Part shown: piece by piece, positions 23,860 through 36,591 of the stretch
Layout of the letters: each line of letters starts with the position of its first letter
Position numbering within the stretch: position 1 is the stretch's first letter
Source: Sipunculus nudus
Taxonomy: Eukaryota > Annelida > Sipuncula > Golfingiida > Sipunculidae
Reading direction: 5' to 3'
Assembly: GCA_026874595.1 (NCBI GenBank)
Contig: CM049310.1
Location: forward strand, 50,841,058-50,905,057
DNA length: 64,000 bases
The notes under the pieces: model-generated
What the model saw: the letters and a program-made list of their open reading frames with translations, nothing else
The model's database searches: none
What the model was told of the DNA's origin: nothing
Made by a program: the position numbers and the translations under genes

Positions 23860-24440
23860 AACCTGCAATCTTCACCACTTGCATTTCAAATAGTCTAATG
23901 TCAATAATAGTCCGGCCCCCTTTGACTGTATTATCCTAAAATTAAATATATATCCATATATAACCTCCTTCGGCCAATTTTGCTACAATACTCCTGCTTT
24001 CAAATCTAATAATCTAATGTCCATATTGTCCCGAACCATCCTTCAGCCCATTCTCTTACAATTCCTTCACCATCAAAGCTAGTAATATTATGGCAATATT
24101 GATAAGCACCTCATTCAGCCTATTCTCTGACAATTCCATCACCTTCAAAGCTAGTGATCCAATGTCCATATTGTCAAGAACTTTCTTTAGCCCTTTCTCC
24201 CACAACTCCTTCACATTTAAAGTTGGGGATCTAATGCCAATATTGCCAAGATCCTCCTCCAGCCCATTCTCCTACAGATCTTCACCTTCAAAGCCGGTGA
24301 TCTAATGTCCATATTGTCAAGAACCTCCTTCAGCCTACAATTTCCATATTTCTCTCCACCTTCTTACTTCATGTTCTAATGTTTATATTGTTTTGCGCCT
24401 CGTTTAACATTAGTATCTAATGCATGACATAATGCTCATA
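23860..24440. repeat. ~72-bp minisatellite, about seven to eight degenerate units
   Basis: The unit contains CTAATGTCCATATTGTC, CCTCCTTCAGCCCATTCTC and TTCACCTTCAAAGC. The first block recurs at 24013, ~24087, 24159, 24231 and 24302, giving spacings of 71-74 bp, with more decayed units on each side. Because 72 is a multiple of three, the central units stay open as a 72-codon frame (24090-24305) encoding a ~24-residue Ser/Phe/Pro-rich repeat. The edges are degenerate and not open, so I treat the frame as a by-product. Confidence 0.85.
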
Positions 24441-24570
24441 TTAATACGAATCTCCTTCAATGCCGTCCACCTACAGATCTGATGTGTAGGAAATACAACA
24501 TTTAATATATTGAGATTACATGAAAATCAGCCCAACCATTGGTTCACAAGTTCTTAAATCAAACTAATCT

Positions 24571-24808
24571 ATTTGCTGCGAAATAAAAGAATTATCTCAT
24601 CATATATGTGATTTCAATGTGTGTGACCTTTCGTGAATTTAGATATATCAAAATTGTCAATAGTGTACATTTTATAATACATTAAAATGCTCTTTTTGCT
24701 GCGAAATAAAAGAATTATCTCATCTAGATATGATTTCAACGTGTGTGACCTTTCGTGAATTTAGATTTATCAAAATTGTCAATAGTGTACATTTTAAAAT
24801 ACATTACT
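24571..24808. repeat. 123-bp tandem duplication
   Basis: Two units starting TTTGCTGCGAAATAAAAGAA (near 24572 and 24695) share almost all of their length, including GTGTGTGACCTTTCGTGAAT and CAAAATTGTCAATAGTGTAC, with few substitutions. High identity suggests a fairly recent duplication. Confidence 0.88.
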
Positions 24809-24814
24809 TTATAT

Positions 24815-25085
24815 TAAAAAAAATAAAGGTGTCAAATCCTTCGTGTTTTTCGTATATTTTCTACCTTGCCATAGCGATGTAATACATAACCTTTTAAAAA
24901 CATTTTGAAAACGGTGGTTTTCCATAAAAAAATACAAAGGGTCAAATCCTTTGGATATCTGGTATATTTACTACCTTGCCATAACCATGTAATACATTAC
25001 TTAAAATGATAGCAGGGGTTAACCATAAAAAGGGGGGGGGGGTAAAATCCGTATATATTTTCTACCTTGCCGAACCCATTCTCTG
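24815..25085. repeat. Degenerate ~110-bp tandem repeat, two and a half units
   Basis: Three blocks share GTCAAATCCTT...TATATTT.CTACCTTGCC followed by ATGTAATACAT and a run like CCATAAAAA. The third unit is truncated after CTACCTTGCC and has acquired a poly-G run (near 25031). It directly follows the 123-bp duplication, and the two may be parts of one larger element. Confidence 0.75.
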
Positions 25086-25594
25086 GCAAAAATGTGTTCA
25101 ATTTCAAGACTTAATTAATGTTTTTATGTTGAAAGCCATTTGACTGGAGCCAGAATTCTTTTCTCTCACTCGCCAATTTGAATTAAAAGCCTGCTTTATT
25201 TATATGGCCTATGAGGCCATATTTATCAAATTATACTCCATGCAATAACAATTAGGCCCATATGGTTCTGAAAGCGCGCTTGATACATATTTTATCGCTC
25301 AAATTACTGTAGGCATTCACCATTCCGTCAGCCGGTCATGGATACAAACGCTGTGTACATTTAATCTGAAGTCAACAAGCTTTTAGCAAGTGGTTATATT
25401 TGTAAATTGTCGGCATACCTGAGTGGGCTATCTGAAATATTCATCGTCTTAACAATAGGCCTATCGAGTGTGCTGGGCTCAACAATGCGCCAACGGTACT
25501 CCCGTTCTCTTTCTCAGAGTCCAGTTCCCTACAGAAAAGGCTAAAATTGATAACTACCTTAATATATGTGCGCGGTTTGAAACGTCGTCCATGA
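25086..25594. other. Non-coding spacer
   Basis: Unique sequence between the tandem repeats and family A copy 2; unrecognised short frames only. Confidence 0.5.
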
Positions 25595-26350
25595 ATAATT
25601 GTATCCGCGAAAACAAAGCCGCATTCGTTCCCGGAGAACTCCTCTGAGACCACTGGACCGATTTTTTTTCCGAAATTTCCTCCATTTATCGGGTCACATG
25701 TGAACTGGTGCCTTACCATTTTCGTCGACCTCTGACCTTTCCTCTCTTAAGTGCGTCCATCTGTGCGTTTGTGATAAATATTAAACCACATATCTTCGGA
25801 CTCGTTTGACCAGTGTAGCTTTTGGGTAGCTTTATACAATTTAATAAAACAGTGGCGCGACTTGCATGTGTTGAGATCTGACACAGTTCTTTATCAAAAA
25901 CAAAACTGGTGGCGCCACCTGCAACCACCCTTTTTGCACAGCGTCCATCTGTTTGTCTGCTGTTGGATAGCATCACTTATATCTTGGCAGTGGTTTGACT
26001 TATCTTCCTAAAAATTTGCATATGTATGTGTCTTGGATAGCTTGCTCGATATTGTTGCAGGTGGCGCCACCTACATTCACATTTACTCGGCAGGCATCCA
26101 TGCTTATATCCCAGGACTGGTTTGACGTATAAGCCTGAAATTTTGCATGACTATAGATTTTACATAGTTCTACAGCTTATATACATTTAATTGCAAAACT
26201 AACAACTATTATTGCATGGTGCCCATCTGTTCATCTGCCTAGGGTTAAAATCGCTCATTTCACAGCAGTGGTTTGACTTATCCACCTGAAATTTTGCATA
26301 TGTATACATCTATGATAGTTTCTCTTTCAAATAACAGGTGGCGCCACCTC
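25595..26350 (-). mobile_element. Dispersed repeat family A, copy 2 (inverted relative to copy 1)
   Basis: Read in reverse complement this copy matches 6914-7792. It shares the end GCGGATACAATTA, GGAGTTCTCCGG, CACATGTGACCCG, AGGTCAGAGGTCG, the GCAAAATTTCAGGC-type words and the CAGAGATAT-type repeats at the same 126- and 151-bp steps. Three perfect GGTGGCGCCACC palindromes lie at 25908-25919, 26060-26071 and 26337-26348. Copy 2 is more diverged than one unit is from another inside copy 1, and it lacks the 413-bp array, so that array is not part of the shared element. No protein is encoded. Confidence 0.75.
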
Positions 26351-27321
26351 ATGTTTACATTACGGACATTCATGCAATACGCAACAAATCTCACTCTTTT
26401 TCCCCTTCCCACTCAATCCATGCCTCACTTCACCCGTCCTACTCGTACTCCCGCCCGTATTCTAGTTCTTTATTGAAGTCATTACTTAAAAGAAACGGCA
26501 GAAGTCGGTGGTTTCCTATTTTGTACAGCCTATAAAGCCTCATTTATAACCATTTTAACATTTTTAAAAGATAATTAAAATCAATGCTGTACTGCAAACA
26601 TTACTGACGGTCTAAATATTTGAAAAAGCAGATTTCTTGGCCATTGCGTTTTACAAAAATATGTTATGTGGCATCAAAGAAACTAAATTTAAACCTGAAG
26701 TTGGAATTTGCTATCGGCTCAAGTGAAAGGCACGCGTCAGTTTATTGTTATGTGCGGATGGGTTAAGAAAAATAATATTCAAGAGGCACTTTGTGCTGCA
26801 ATGCTCTTAGCATTTGAGCCAAGGTTCGAAATAGATATACAAAGTTTGGTTTTAGCCTAATAGGTTTCTTTCAATATATAAGCAAAAAGCAGAAGCAGTT
26901 ATAGAGTACAAGAGACCATCACCACTTAATGACGTGGATAGTCTCTTTTACGCCTGTGGCGACACTTTAATGAGTTTTCAAACTTCTACCACTTCGTGAA
27001 TCTGCAATCTTAAATACCATTTTCTCGCCCCAGTTAAGATCACTATTTTTTATGAAACAAGTCTTTCTTCCATGGACCATTAGGCCTTTACCTGTTTACC
27101 AGCACTGATTTCCAGCGCTTTTTGCCGTTACGGTGGAACTACGTTGATTGCTCTTCTCTTTCCTTTTGCAAAACGGCAAAATTTTGGAATGGCAAGCTTG
27201 AAATAGATGTGTTTTCCAAATGGGTAGGATCTTATTCAGTTTAATTTAATATGCAAGTTGCTTAAAAGGCTGAGCCAGAATAATATTGTGCCTGTGTTAT
27301 ACCTCAGACCTGAAAATGTTT
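26351..27321. other. Non-coding stretch
   Basis: No gene or repeat recognised. Homology to family A copy 1 ends just past the last palindrome. Confidence 0.5.
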
Positions 27322-27449
27322 AGCTATCCATGCGCACTGTAGTCCAGAACTGTGGGTTTGGTCGTACTTCGCAAACACCACCACCACCTTAAGATTGTTG
27401 AAAGGCTCGCCAGCGTTCAGTTCTGGACTATACGCAATGGTAGCCTTTC
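27322..27449. repeat. Imperfect ~30-bp inverted repeat (stem-loop) with a 65-nt loop
   Basis: TAGTCCAGAACTG (27340-27352) pairs perfectly with CAGTTCTGGACTA (27418-27430). Pairing continues outward, imperfectly, between GCTATCCATGCGCAC and TACGCAATGGTAGC. The loop contains a (CCA)n stretch. The shape fits a small foldback/MITE or a structured transcript. The loop is longer than usual for an animal microRNA precursor, so I favour the mobile-element reading. Confidence 0.65.
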
Positions 27450-28799
27450 ATAGTGAAAATCTCTGATTCTATTCTTACCAAAATAACTTCTTGCGGAAAA
27501 GACTATATGTTTGTTAAAGAATTTATGGAAAGAAACAAATATACATTTTATTGCCTAGATTTCACTTTTTAATGTCACAAAACGTACTGTACAATTTAAA
27601 CAAAGTGTATGGCACCTGTCCCGCTCTGCATTGGACATGTTTTAAGATTTCTTTTGGTGGCACCTTGAATTCATGGGATCAAATGAATGGAAGGATTAGT
27701 GTAAAAGGTGAAGTAAAATAAAACTACGGGAAGATAACAACTGAAGCTCGAAATCGTGAAAGCTGTCCCTACAAAAGAATTGTAATCCTGTGGGGAAAAA
27801 AATGTAATACCAATATTAACACCAGGGGCCTTCTAGGAGCACAACAGTCTTGATTATTGCTTGGCACAATACAGTCGGGGAAACAATCTATTCGCGGATG
27901 GATTTTACAAAATCAAGCTAGCCTACTGTTAGTATAATATTTCATTCCTCTGACGGAGTTTCTTCTCGCTTGGTATGTAAATATGTTATTTTATTTTATT
28001 CTTTGACGTCTCTTCGTATGTAAAATTTATCAGAGACGCCAGTAATAACCGCGCGTGAAGGTTTCTAACATATGGTAATACGGCAATACATTTCCGCAAT
28101 ATTAAAGTCTTTGCAAGGCTGTGGCAGAGTCCTAAATTTGTTTTTATTAGCACGCATCATTAACAGTTTTACCTAGGCTTTTAAACAAAAGAAATGTTCC
28201 TATATTTATGCTTTCTGAAGAACGTAGCTATAAATATACTTTGAAACGTGTGTCAATATACTTTCATAGTTTATGCTTTTGATATTAAAGAAATATTTGT
28301 CACATAATGCAAGGTAAGCAAATACTTTACTTTCTTATGCGTCAATATACTTACTTCTTTTTTATGTGTCCATATCTATTTCGGTATCTTATTTTTGAGG
28401 AAGTGTATTTACTGTGAGATGAGTTGTGACAGGGAACAAGCTTGTGTTGGCGATCTCGATATAAACACTATAGAGCATGGAAAATATATAAAAGAAATGT
28501 CTAGATTGCCTTGTTTAGAGTTACAATATGTTAGGCGCGGCGGAGAATTTGATAATATATGGCGCTATTAAGACACATAAAAACGAAGCTGTTTGACAAA
28601 CTGTGTTAGTCAAACGGCATAACTGATGTAGCCCCTTGTTTAACGGTCAGCGCTCTGCCATCCATCACACCTTATACGCCATGCCGGTGCATTGTACTCC
28701 CTACATCGCTCTCGGTGCATCCACGCTATTCCATCAAGAGGCACAGGTCGACTCACATGCTGGGGTTTTATGCAAAACAATAGCTTAATGGCCTTTCCT
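27450..28799. other. AT-rich non-coding stretch
   Basis: Nothing recognised. Confidence 0.5.
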
Positions 28800-29380
28800 G
28801 ACAAGCCATTTTTAAAAGGCTGTGATAACCTAATAGTGTTTGTAATTAGGGACTAATAACTACGAGGATGGTTTCCTCCAGATGAAAAGTAATTGCCAGA
28901 GAGGCGTAAATCATCCTAGATAATGCTCATGTGCCTGTAATTAAGCGTGGCCTACTCGCAAGCCGCTAATCGGTCAAACGAGATAGAGATTCTGGTAAAG
29001 TGTGTATACTGTCATGTTTCCTGGAGTGCATTTTCTAAAACGGTCCATTATAATGTTAAATTGCGGTACATTTTACTAAGCCTTTCAAGTGCCGTGCCAT
29101 ATTACATAACGGGGACGGTATCAGTTCTAAGTCAGGTGGTATTCTTTCTCGAGTGTATAGCTTAAAAAACCCCTTGATGAACGCAGCAAAATTACTCCCG
29201 ATATCGTATTCAACCATAAACATTGTGCATCATAGAAAACTGGATGCCTCGTTCCGCATCCTGCTCCATTTCATTATAAATGCCAAGCCACTGATCCCTT
29301 CAATAAAATGCTGCAAACAAAGGCTTCAAAGCGATAATGATCAGCTTAAGAAAGCAACATTTGGTATTTTAGTTTAAAGC
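28800..29380. promoter_or_regulatory. Candidate conserved regulatory block
   Basis: Complex non-repetitive sequence with homeodomain-like cores in TGTAATTAGG (28841) and CCTGTAATTAAGCG (28934), then a second part (29230-29360) with AAACAAAGG (Sox/TCF- or Fox-like) and GATAATGATC words. Short open frames occur (28947-29165, 29153-29377) but none is recognised. The call is from appearance only; cross-species alignment would decide. Confidence 0.18.
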
Positions 29381-29742
29381 ACCGTCCCCAACATTACGCC
29401 GATAAGCAGTGGTGTAACTCAGCGTGTGCAGCTTGAGCGTCTTTGCACTCAGCGTCCTTTCTCGTGGCTCAAACCATTTGGTTGTGTATGAAATGGTAAG
29501 AATTCAAGTTTCTTTATATCGTGATGGTTTTTCCCTTTTGATATGGCGATACACACATACTTATATCACTATAAATACATTTTTCTCGGACGATAGAATC
29601 TTTGGTCGTTTCAGATAGATTTAATGGCTTCACTGCTGTAACCTAAAACGCTCAGTTGAGAGTAATAGATAATAATTTAATATTATCTTTATTTGATTTA
29701 TATCGATAGTACAACTCATATTACAATATCAATGTTAACTAA
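29381..29742. other. Non-coding spacer
   Basis: Nothing recognised. Confidence 0.5.
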
Positions 29743-29905
29743 TGCGAGGCACTCTCCATCGCTGGGCTGTGAACGTAGGATAGAAGAAACTGGAGGACCA
29801 GAAGAAAACCACCGACCTTGGACTGGCCACCACATCCCACTCCCATGGCTATGTAATTGAACCCCACTCGCCAGCAGAGCGTGTTACCTCTCTCGCGTCT
29901 TGTTA
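29743..29905 (-). mobile_element. tRNA-derived SINE-like copy, minus strand
   Basis: On the minus strand a degenerate tRNA-like head (GTAACACGCTCTGCTGGCGA, then GGGGTTCAATT as a box B) is followed by AAGGTCGGTGGTTTTCTTCT and CTCCAGTTTCTTCTATCC. I remember the GGTGGTTTTCTCC...CTCCGGTTTCCTCC arrangement from short interspersed elements of many molluscs and other marine invertebrates. Box A is poor and the ends are not sharp, so this is an old copy. No search was possible. Confidence 0.5.
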
Positions 29906-31120
29906 CTATTTGGTATACCTAATCGATGTGGACAAACAGGGTGGGGTATTTGGATGCTCTCCCACTCCCACGGTATTTCAGTAAGGAACAACTGTTAGGA
30001 CATTAAGGTACACTAAAATCGATTCCATATAAACCCCAGAGGTAGCCCGAAACAAAAAAAGTGACCAATTTACTGTTAGGATTACCCGCTCCCCCCCCCC
30101 CCCCTCTGATTTTGCTAATATGATAAATTCTTACTCTTATTCATGAAATGTATATTTGCATTAAACACTTAAATGATTCCATATTGAAACCTGGTTTGAA
30201 TATCTTAGAAGAGCAGAAGTAAATATCATGCCAACACGCATACTTATATGTTCAATATGTTTCAACAAAACAAAATAATTAAAAGTAAATAAACATAAGA
30301 AACAACTGTTTTGATAGGTCAGTCTAAAATCATAAGGGTAGGTCGAACCACTTTCGAATTGCCGCCGGGATTTTAAGAAATCGAATTAATCCTAATCTCA
30401 TTAATTAAGTCACATGGGGTAAAGTTACACTTAGAATGATAATAGTTTTGCATGTGACATAACAATGTAACAATGATGCCCACATAATAAAGTGAATCTT
30501 TGTTGGTAATCAAGTCTGACATCAGGACACGTGCATGCATCTACATAATGATCATATACACGAGGTATTTATATTTTTTAATTGAAGACAAACATATTTT
30601 AATAAGGTATTTCAACCCTTTCGTGATGAGTCATTGATACTGAAGTTATCAGCTGCTTTGTTATTACTATGAGGTGGATATACGTTCATATACTCACAAT
30701 GCATTCATATCAGGGCTGTCTGTCTCACCGTAAGCTGTCTTAAATCCCATTTGTAAACAGTTTTGGCTTTTGGAATTTGCCTCCTACAGTGGCTTCAGAA
30801 AATACCAGGCTAAAAATATTTACCAGGTACCCCAGTCCACCATTTATTCTTGTTTAATAAACTGACATTTACGATATTTGATACTATATAATACTGAAAG
30901 ATACCATATTATCGAGAATCAGTATATACTGTTGTAAACCAGGATGATGAGGAAATTTGATCAGAATCTCTGATATAGCTCCGAGTCAGATTATATGACC
31001 AGAAATGAATCTTTATAACCCCACTTAAGCCACAGATATGAGAAAATACGGGACAATTGAACCCGGGAAAATCTTTCTTGGGAACATGACCTCGACCCTA
31101 TCAAATGGCTGCTCTTCCCG
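29906..31120. other. Non-coding stretch with a poly-C run
   Basis: A run of 14 C lies at 30091-30104. Nothing else recognised. Confidence 0.5.
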
Positions 31121-31140
31121 GTCCCCCTTATAAAACCTCT
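31121..31140 (+). promoter_or_regulatory. Weak TATA-box candidate
   Basis: TATAAAA at 31129-31135 follows a C-rich stretch (CCCGGTCCCCCT). An unrecognised 118-codon frame starts 300 bp downstream (31446-31802). TATA words are frequent in AT-rich DNA, so support is minimal. Confidence 0.1.
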
Positions 31141-34100
31141 TTTGAAAATGTCGTGTCGTCAAAAAGTTTAATATTTACTTTCCGGACCGGTAAGTTATTA
31201 CCAATGAATATTTTAATGTGAACTATTTTTATGTGAGCCATGCATACTGCTAACGGAAGGATGCTTCCACGTTATAACCCTAGCAAGGCGATGCGGTAGA
31301 GGGCTTCACAGGGCGCATGGCATTTCCTGCTGAAAGGAACAGGCGATCGGAGCCCGTAACTGCCTGACTTTCGCTGACAAATCAAGATAGATAGAAATTA
31401 GATTGACCCGTAGGTCTATGCCTCCTATCATTCCATGTCACAAAAATGCCATATATCTACATTTTCGAGACCTGGAGAAATACAGGCTCTCACTTCTACC
31501 AATCATCAGAAAATCTAGTTGCCAAGAAAAACAACTGGAGTGGAGACGTGCATATCAGGTCCCGACTAGCATTTGAATCTATTAGCCTCTGCCCGGTAAG
31601 AGAAGCTCTCTGCCTTTTTAGAACTACCGGGGAAATGACTATCATTTTGATACTTTCTTATGACGATCTATTAAGAGAGATGACGGATGGAGAGTGCCTG
31701 TCACCGGGAGGAGCAGCAGGAGGTCGATTGTGGACAATGCTTAACAACATGTTACCTAATAAAGGGAGGCTCTTTTCTGGTCCCTTAGGAGCTGGAACTT
31801 AAATCCTAAAATGTGTGGATTTGGAGCCCAGGGTCTTATTGCAGGACGCAATTTCCTAATGCATTTGTCCCCCATTTTGCTAATATCCGTCCAGGTTTTT
31901 TATGGCAAGGAGGCAATACAAAAATAATTCAAATTAATGCTAGAGTGTTCCAACATCCAATCTGATCTTTTTCCCGAGACAGAGAAAGAACTCCATGACG
32001 TATTGGCCTTCGTGTATAATTGTTAAACTTACGTGGCATGGTGCGATGTATCTTGGCCGTCTATAATGCATCCAGTTCCGTTCCGTCAGGAGGCAGTTCA
32101 TGCGATGCATTCAATAAACTAGACTCAGTTCCTCTATCACCGTCTGTCTAATTTTTTTCAATAATTTTAATGCCAAGAGCAATATTTACGTTTTGTCCTG
32201 AAGACAGAACAAAGCAAAATGCGTAATTTACTTGGACAAAAGAAGTACCTCCCCTCAGGTAAACTTCCCCTTAACAATTTAAAACAAATTAGACGACAGT
32301 TATTACTTTTGCAACATTTACAACAGCGCAATATCACCAACATTAATACACCACTTAATTTACCGTCATAATGCAACCGTTTATTCAACTGAAAGGGGAT
32401 TTTCTTCTCCACTGCTCTGCGAGATCAAAGAAAGTCTGAAAATACGATGCTATAATGATTAACGGCATACTATGAAAAAAAATCAGTGTTCTAATATTAA
32501 CATGATTACCTCATATACTTCATAAACGATATATTTTATTACTTGTCACCCCTACAATACAAACAAGCTGTTTCATAAAACTATTTAATAAATATTATAA
32601 TAAACTATAATAAATATTTGAACTTTAGTTGATTAAAAGGGACGACAGTTTAAAAAAAGTCGAAACAGGTTTTAAATAATTCAGGTTAAGCTAATTAAAA
32701 AGTCCCACGCGATACCGTGCAATTCCTAAAATATTTATGATTGAAGAGTACACGATGAATGCAGATGACAACATTTTAAAACATATGTTAATGACATGAA
32801 GGGGGCACTGCCTAATGATTGAGGATGCAGCTATCCACGCGACAAGAATGATATGCTTTATTTTTAAGGTTTTATGTGTAGCGGGTTTTTAAATATATAA
32901 ATCATAAACCGGTGGTAAGATGTTCGACAGGAATGCTTGCCCACTCGCGCGAGGCGAATAAAAACATTGTGTGGGCGAGTGCATTTGTGTTTGAACTTGA
33001 GTGTTTTTTAAGGTCATGACAGGAATGCAGGAATTCATGAGAACGCGTGCTGAATCATAAATGTGAATGTAAAATTTAAAGTTAGATTTCACGGAGCAGG
33101 GTGCAAAGAGTACTATTTCTACTTAACTTCCAAAACCTAAAGTATTTAAAACTCTGTCAAGCAAATAAACTTACGTTAACCTACGTCTCTACGGACCCAG
33201 GCTGCTCCAGAAAGGTCATGCCAGTCTCTCAACACGTCCCAGTATAAACTTGGCCGGTGAAAAAAATTGTATGAAACCATGACAAACAGGGCTTTGGCAA
33301 AAGTATAAAGTTCATTCGCAGATTTTGCTGAAACACTCTCTGTGTCTGTCCCTGGAAGACGTAATAATTTTATGGACCATTTAAAAGACCACAAATATGT
33401 CATGGTATCTAACCGGAAACAGTGTGTAGCCTTAACCGTTCTGGCCTACTCTGAGCCGTGACGGCAGTGATGCCGAAAACTGAGCTGCAATGGTTGCCCC
33501 TGCTATTACAGCAAAATTCACGTGCACAGCTGAATATCTAATCATAACGCTCTGACTGTAGGTTGAGCATACGAATGAGCAGGCAATGTTTGTCTGCAGG
33601 AGGGCAGAAGTTCAACAGGGGTGCAGCAAGATCACCAGTTTGCGGAGCCATAATGGAATTTTTTTGTCACACCACATACGGAAGTTTTCGTTTAACTGTG
33701 AATATGCTAATACAAAATGGTTTGTTGTTTCCGTTTTGTTTTAGTGACACGATACCGGTTGGCGATGACTAGTAGACAAACCAAAAAAACAGTCGTGTCC
33801 TCATTGAGATTTTCACCGCAGTTGTCGATACGACCCGTAATGTCACAAGTAGATAGACTACCATGGAGCCACAAAACTACCGCAAATATAAAGTATGTTT
33901 AATTTGATATTTTAGTTTCGGATATCAAGTGTATATGATTCTTAGCTGGACATCCTAAGATGAATCTTAGATTTCGTGATTATCGTTGAAAGGAAGCTTA
34001 AATATCTTTTCTGGATCGTTTATTGGCGGATTTAGACTATATGGACACTCGAACACTTGGTAATCCGTTATCTAACTCTTTCACTTAGATCCACTTATTT

Positions 34101-34695
34101 TGGTTACCAAGATGCTATATAATACTTAAGTTATGATAAGAATATCCTTCTGATCCGTCCCATACCTTCTGACATTCTATCTGTACGTTCAGTAATCCGA
34201 ATTATTCACGGAATATTGATTCATATTAACTGTGATTTAGTAAACATGGTTCGGTCACTGCTCTTCTATTTCACTATTTCTGAGCATATGCAGACTCGTT
34301 TGATTGTCTTGTCAGAAACAATAATAACTACCAGGAAAAGAAAAACAAATAATGCATAGGAGTGAAAGAATTTGATTTGAAGTAAGAAACTTAAAATCGT
34401 CATAATACAATGCTGATCTTATCACTGATATAATGATACTTTGCCTAGAAAGAGATGAGCAAGGACATTACGTATTTATGTGATTTGTTCATTCCACTGT
34501 TTTTCCGTCGGCTTTTCATCAGATATTGATATGTCATTTTACAGTTATTCATGTCCAATACCGAGTCCAATTACCTGTAAGGTCTATATCCAACTGGGCC
34601 TTGGCTTCCAGGCCTGACGCCGACTGTTAAAGACAGCGGATAAACAGACTGTTACAAATAGGACGGGATGGAGATAGATTATTTATTTGAGTAAA
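31141..34695. other. Non-coding stretch
   Basis: No supportable gene. The 118-codon frame at 31446-31802 has no recognisable domain; its tail is Gly-rich and its composition is unremarkable. Confidence 0.45.
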
Positions 34696-35440
34696 GCCGC
34701 CATTTTGAACATCATATCAAGTGGCGCGTAAATGGCGAACGTTCTCAATGCTTCTTAATTTGCCTCTTGTTCTGGTGCACAGACCGTTTCATGATTGAAT
34801 TTTCTGGCCGGTAAACAAACAGGCCAAATTTCTTGAAAGCTTGTTTCGAGAGCGAACCAACGACATTTTGTTGATCTGCAGGGGGCTCCAAGGGTCCATG
34901 TAGATATATTAGAAGGTGTGAAGGAGAGCAAAGTGTCGCCATGGCGCAAAACTTGCCGTTCATCCGTTTTGGAGTTCCAATTAGATCTGGTAGAGGAACT
35001 CGCTCAAAAGAACAGTCACGTTTTTAGGTCCATTGGCCCCATGCGGCCACGGAGGAAAGAACCGCGGTTAATCCGTCTGGACTCGTCTGTCGGAAACACT
35101 TGGCATGACAATACCTCATCGTTTTCCATATTCGTCATCAGGCAATATTTGTGGACGTGGGATAATGTATCATTCTAGCAAATTGGGCGGGCCAGCGCTC
35201 TTATCTAATGACCGACGATGATCCATTTATTTTCCGTGGGAGATCTGGTTTTCTTTACGTCAGATATGACATTACGACATCATCTGCATCTATCCTTTAG
35301 TCTCTGGCATCCGATGCCGAGAAGCCACAGGCCCCAAGAATTAGACGTGTCGTCACATCGCGCTGACGGCTATAAACCCGCAGGGATGAAGACTGGTCAT
35401 TTAGCGAGCATGCTGGTGTAACTTCACGTTAAAGCTTAAT
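34696..35440. promoter_or_regulatory. Candidate regulatory or exonic block with YY1- and Fox-like sites
   Basis: GCCGCCATTTTG (34696-34707) matches the YY1 consensus in reverse, and GGTAAACAAAC (near 34810) matches a forkhead site. The following 600 bp are less AT-rich and unusually open: 34918-35178 and 35218-35421 on the plus strand and 34745-34963 on the minus strand. None of these peptides is recognised. It could be a promoter-exon region of an unknown transcript or a conserved non-coding block. Confidence 0.18.
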
Positions 35441-36591
35441 ATTCTACTCGGCGCCAACTGACGGTCTCCACCACGGTAGATTTAAGCATGTAGACGATTC
35501 ATAACCCCCGACCGGTTTGTATCATACCCACTTTAACATCAAACATGCTCCAACTTTGGGACCTCAAGTCTTTCCCTGATAATGGCTTTGCCTGCCCTTG
35601 CTTAAGCATCTTGAAATGAGTTTGCAATTCCCTCTTTCATTTATACGTGAGTAGAACTTGCTGGGTAGATTCGAATTGCAATGTAATGGACGAGCCTGCC
35701 ACATAGAGCGAGTCATTTTTCATTGTACCATGCTCGCAAAAGGGTCTTATTCACCGGCATGCCATCAAGAAAATAAATGACACTATTTTAAACAAAAACT
35801 ACCTTTGATTTTTTTCTTTACAGGATCTAAAGATTTTTTTTTTTGCTTACCTACATAATTCAGCCAAAAGTATTTTCATTTAACGCACCTAAGGATTTGA
35901 AAAAAAGTCTTTAAGTCTTCCTGTGATGTGTGTACACTACAGACCTGTAGACTTGTCATTCAATTTGACTGAACATATTTAATGTTTTTCGAATTGTGAG
36001 AGACTACGATCTCAGTTCTTGCTAAATGTTACGATCCATACAAAGGCTGATGAAAGTAATTTAATTAAATTAAGATTAGATTTATTTACGATTATTAAAT
36101 GCAACTCTGGTATTCAAGGATATGAAATGGCTGTCTTAATCGAACAATTTAAAACTCAGATATGACCTTCTAATAAATCGTAACTACGACCATTTCCTTT
36201 ACAAGATAATAGCTTAAATTTAATTAAATCCTGTTTTAATTGGGGGCATTAAATGTCATTTAATGTCAAGAATATATCAAATGTCAAGAATATTATACAC
36301 ATATTCGTACTGCTAAATGACTGAAATAAGTGACTCCATTTTCGTTTGCCGGTCATTAGGTAATGCAGGGATCGAGATTATGAATGTGAGCCGATGACGT
36401 GACATATTAAAGCATGTGACTTACACAGGTTCCACGGCACATAATCGTTATTCAAACAAACTTCATTAGACTAAGACTAAATCATTAGCTTCAACTGATG
36501 CCCATTGAACCGTCTAAACAAAACAAAATTAAAAAGGAGCGAATGACCAGAAGATCATATTTATATCAGGCAAGAAATACAGCAAGAAACC
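35441..36591. other. AT-rich non-coding stretch
   Basis: Nothing recognised apart from a short local duplication of ATGTCAAGAATAT near 36264-36293. Confidence 0.5.
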
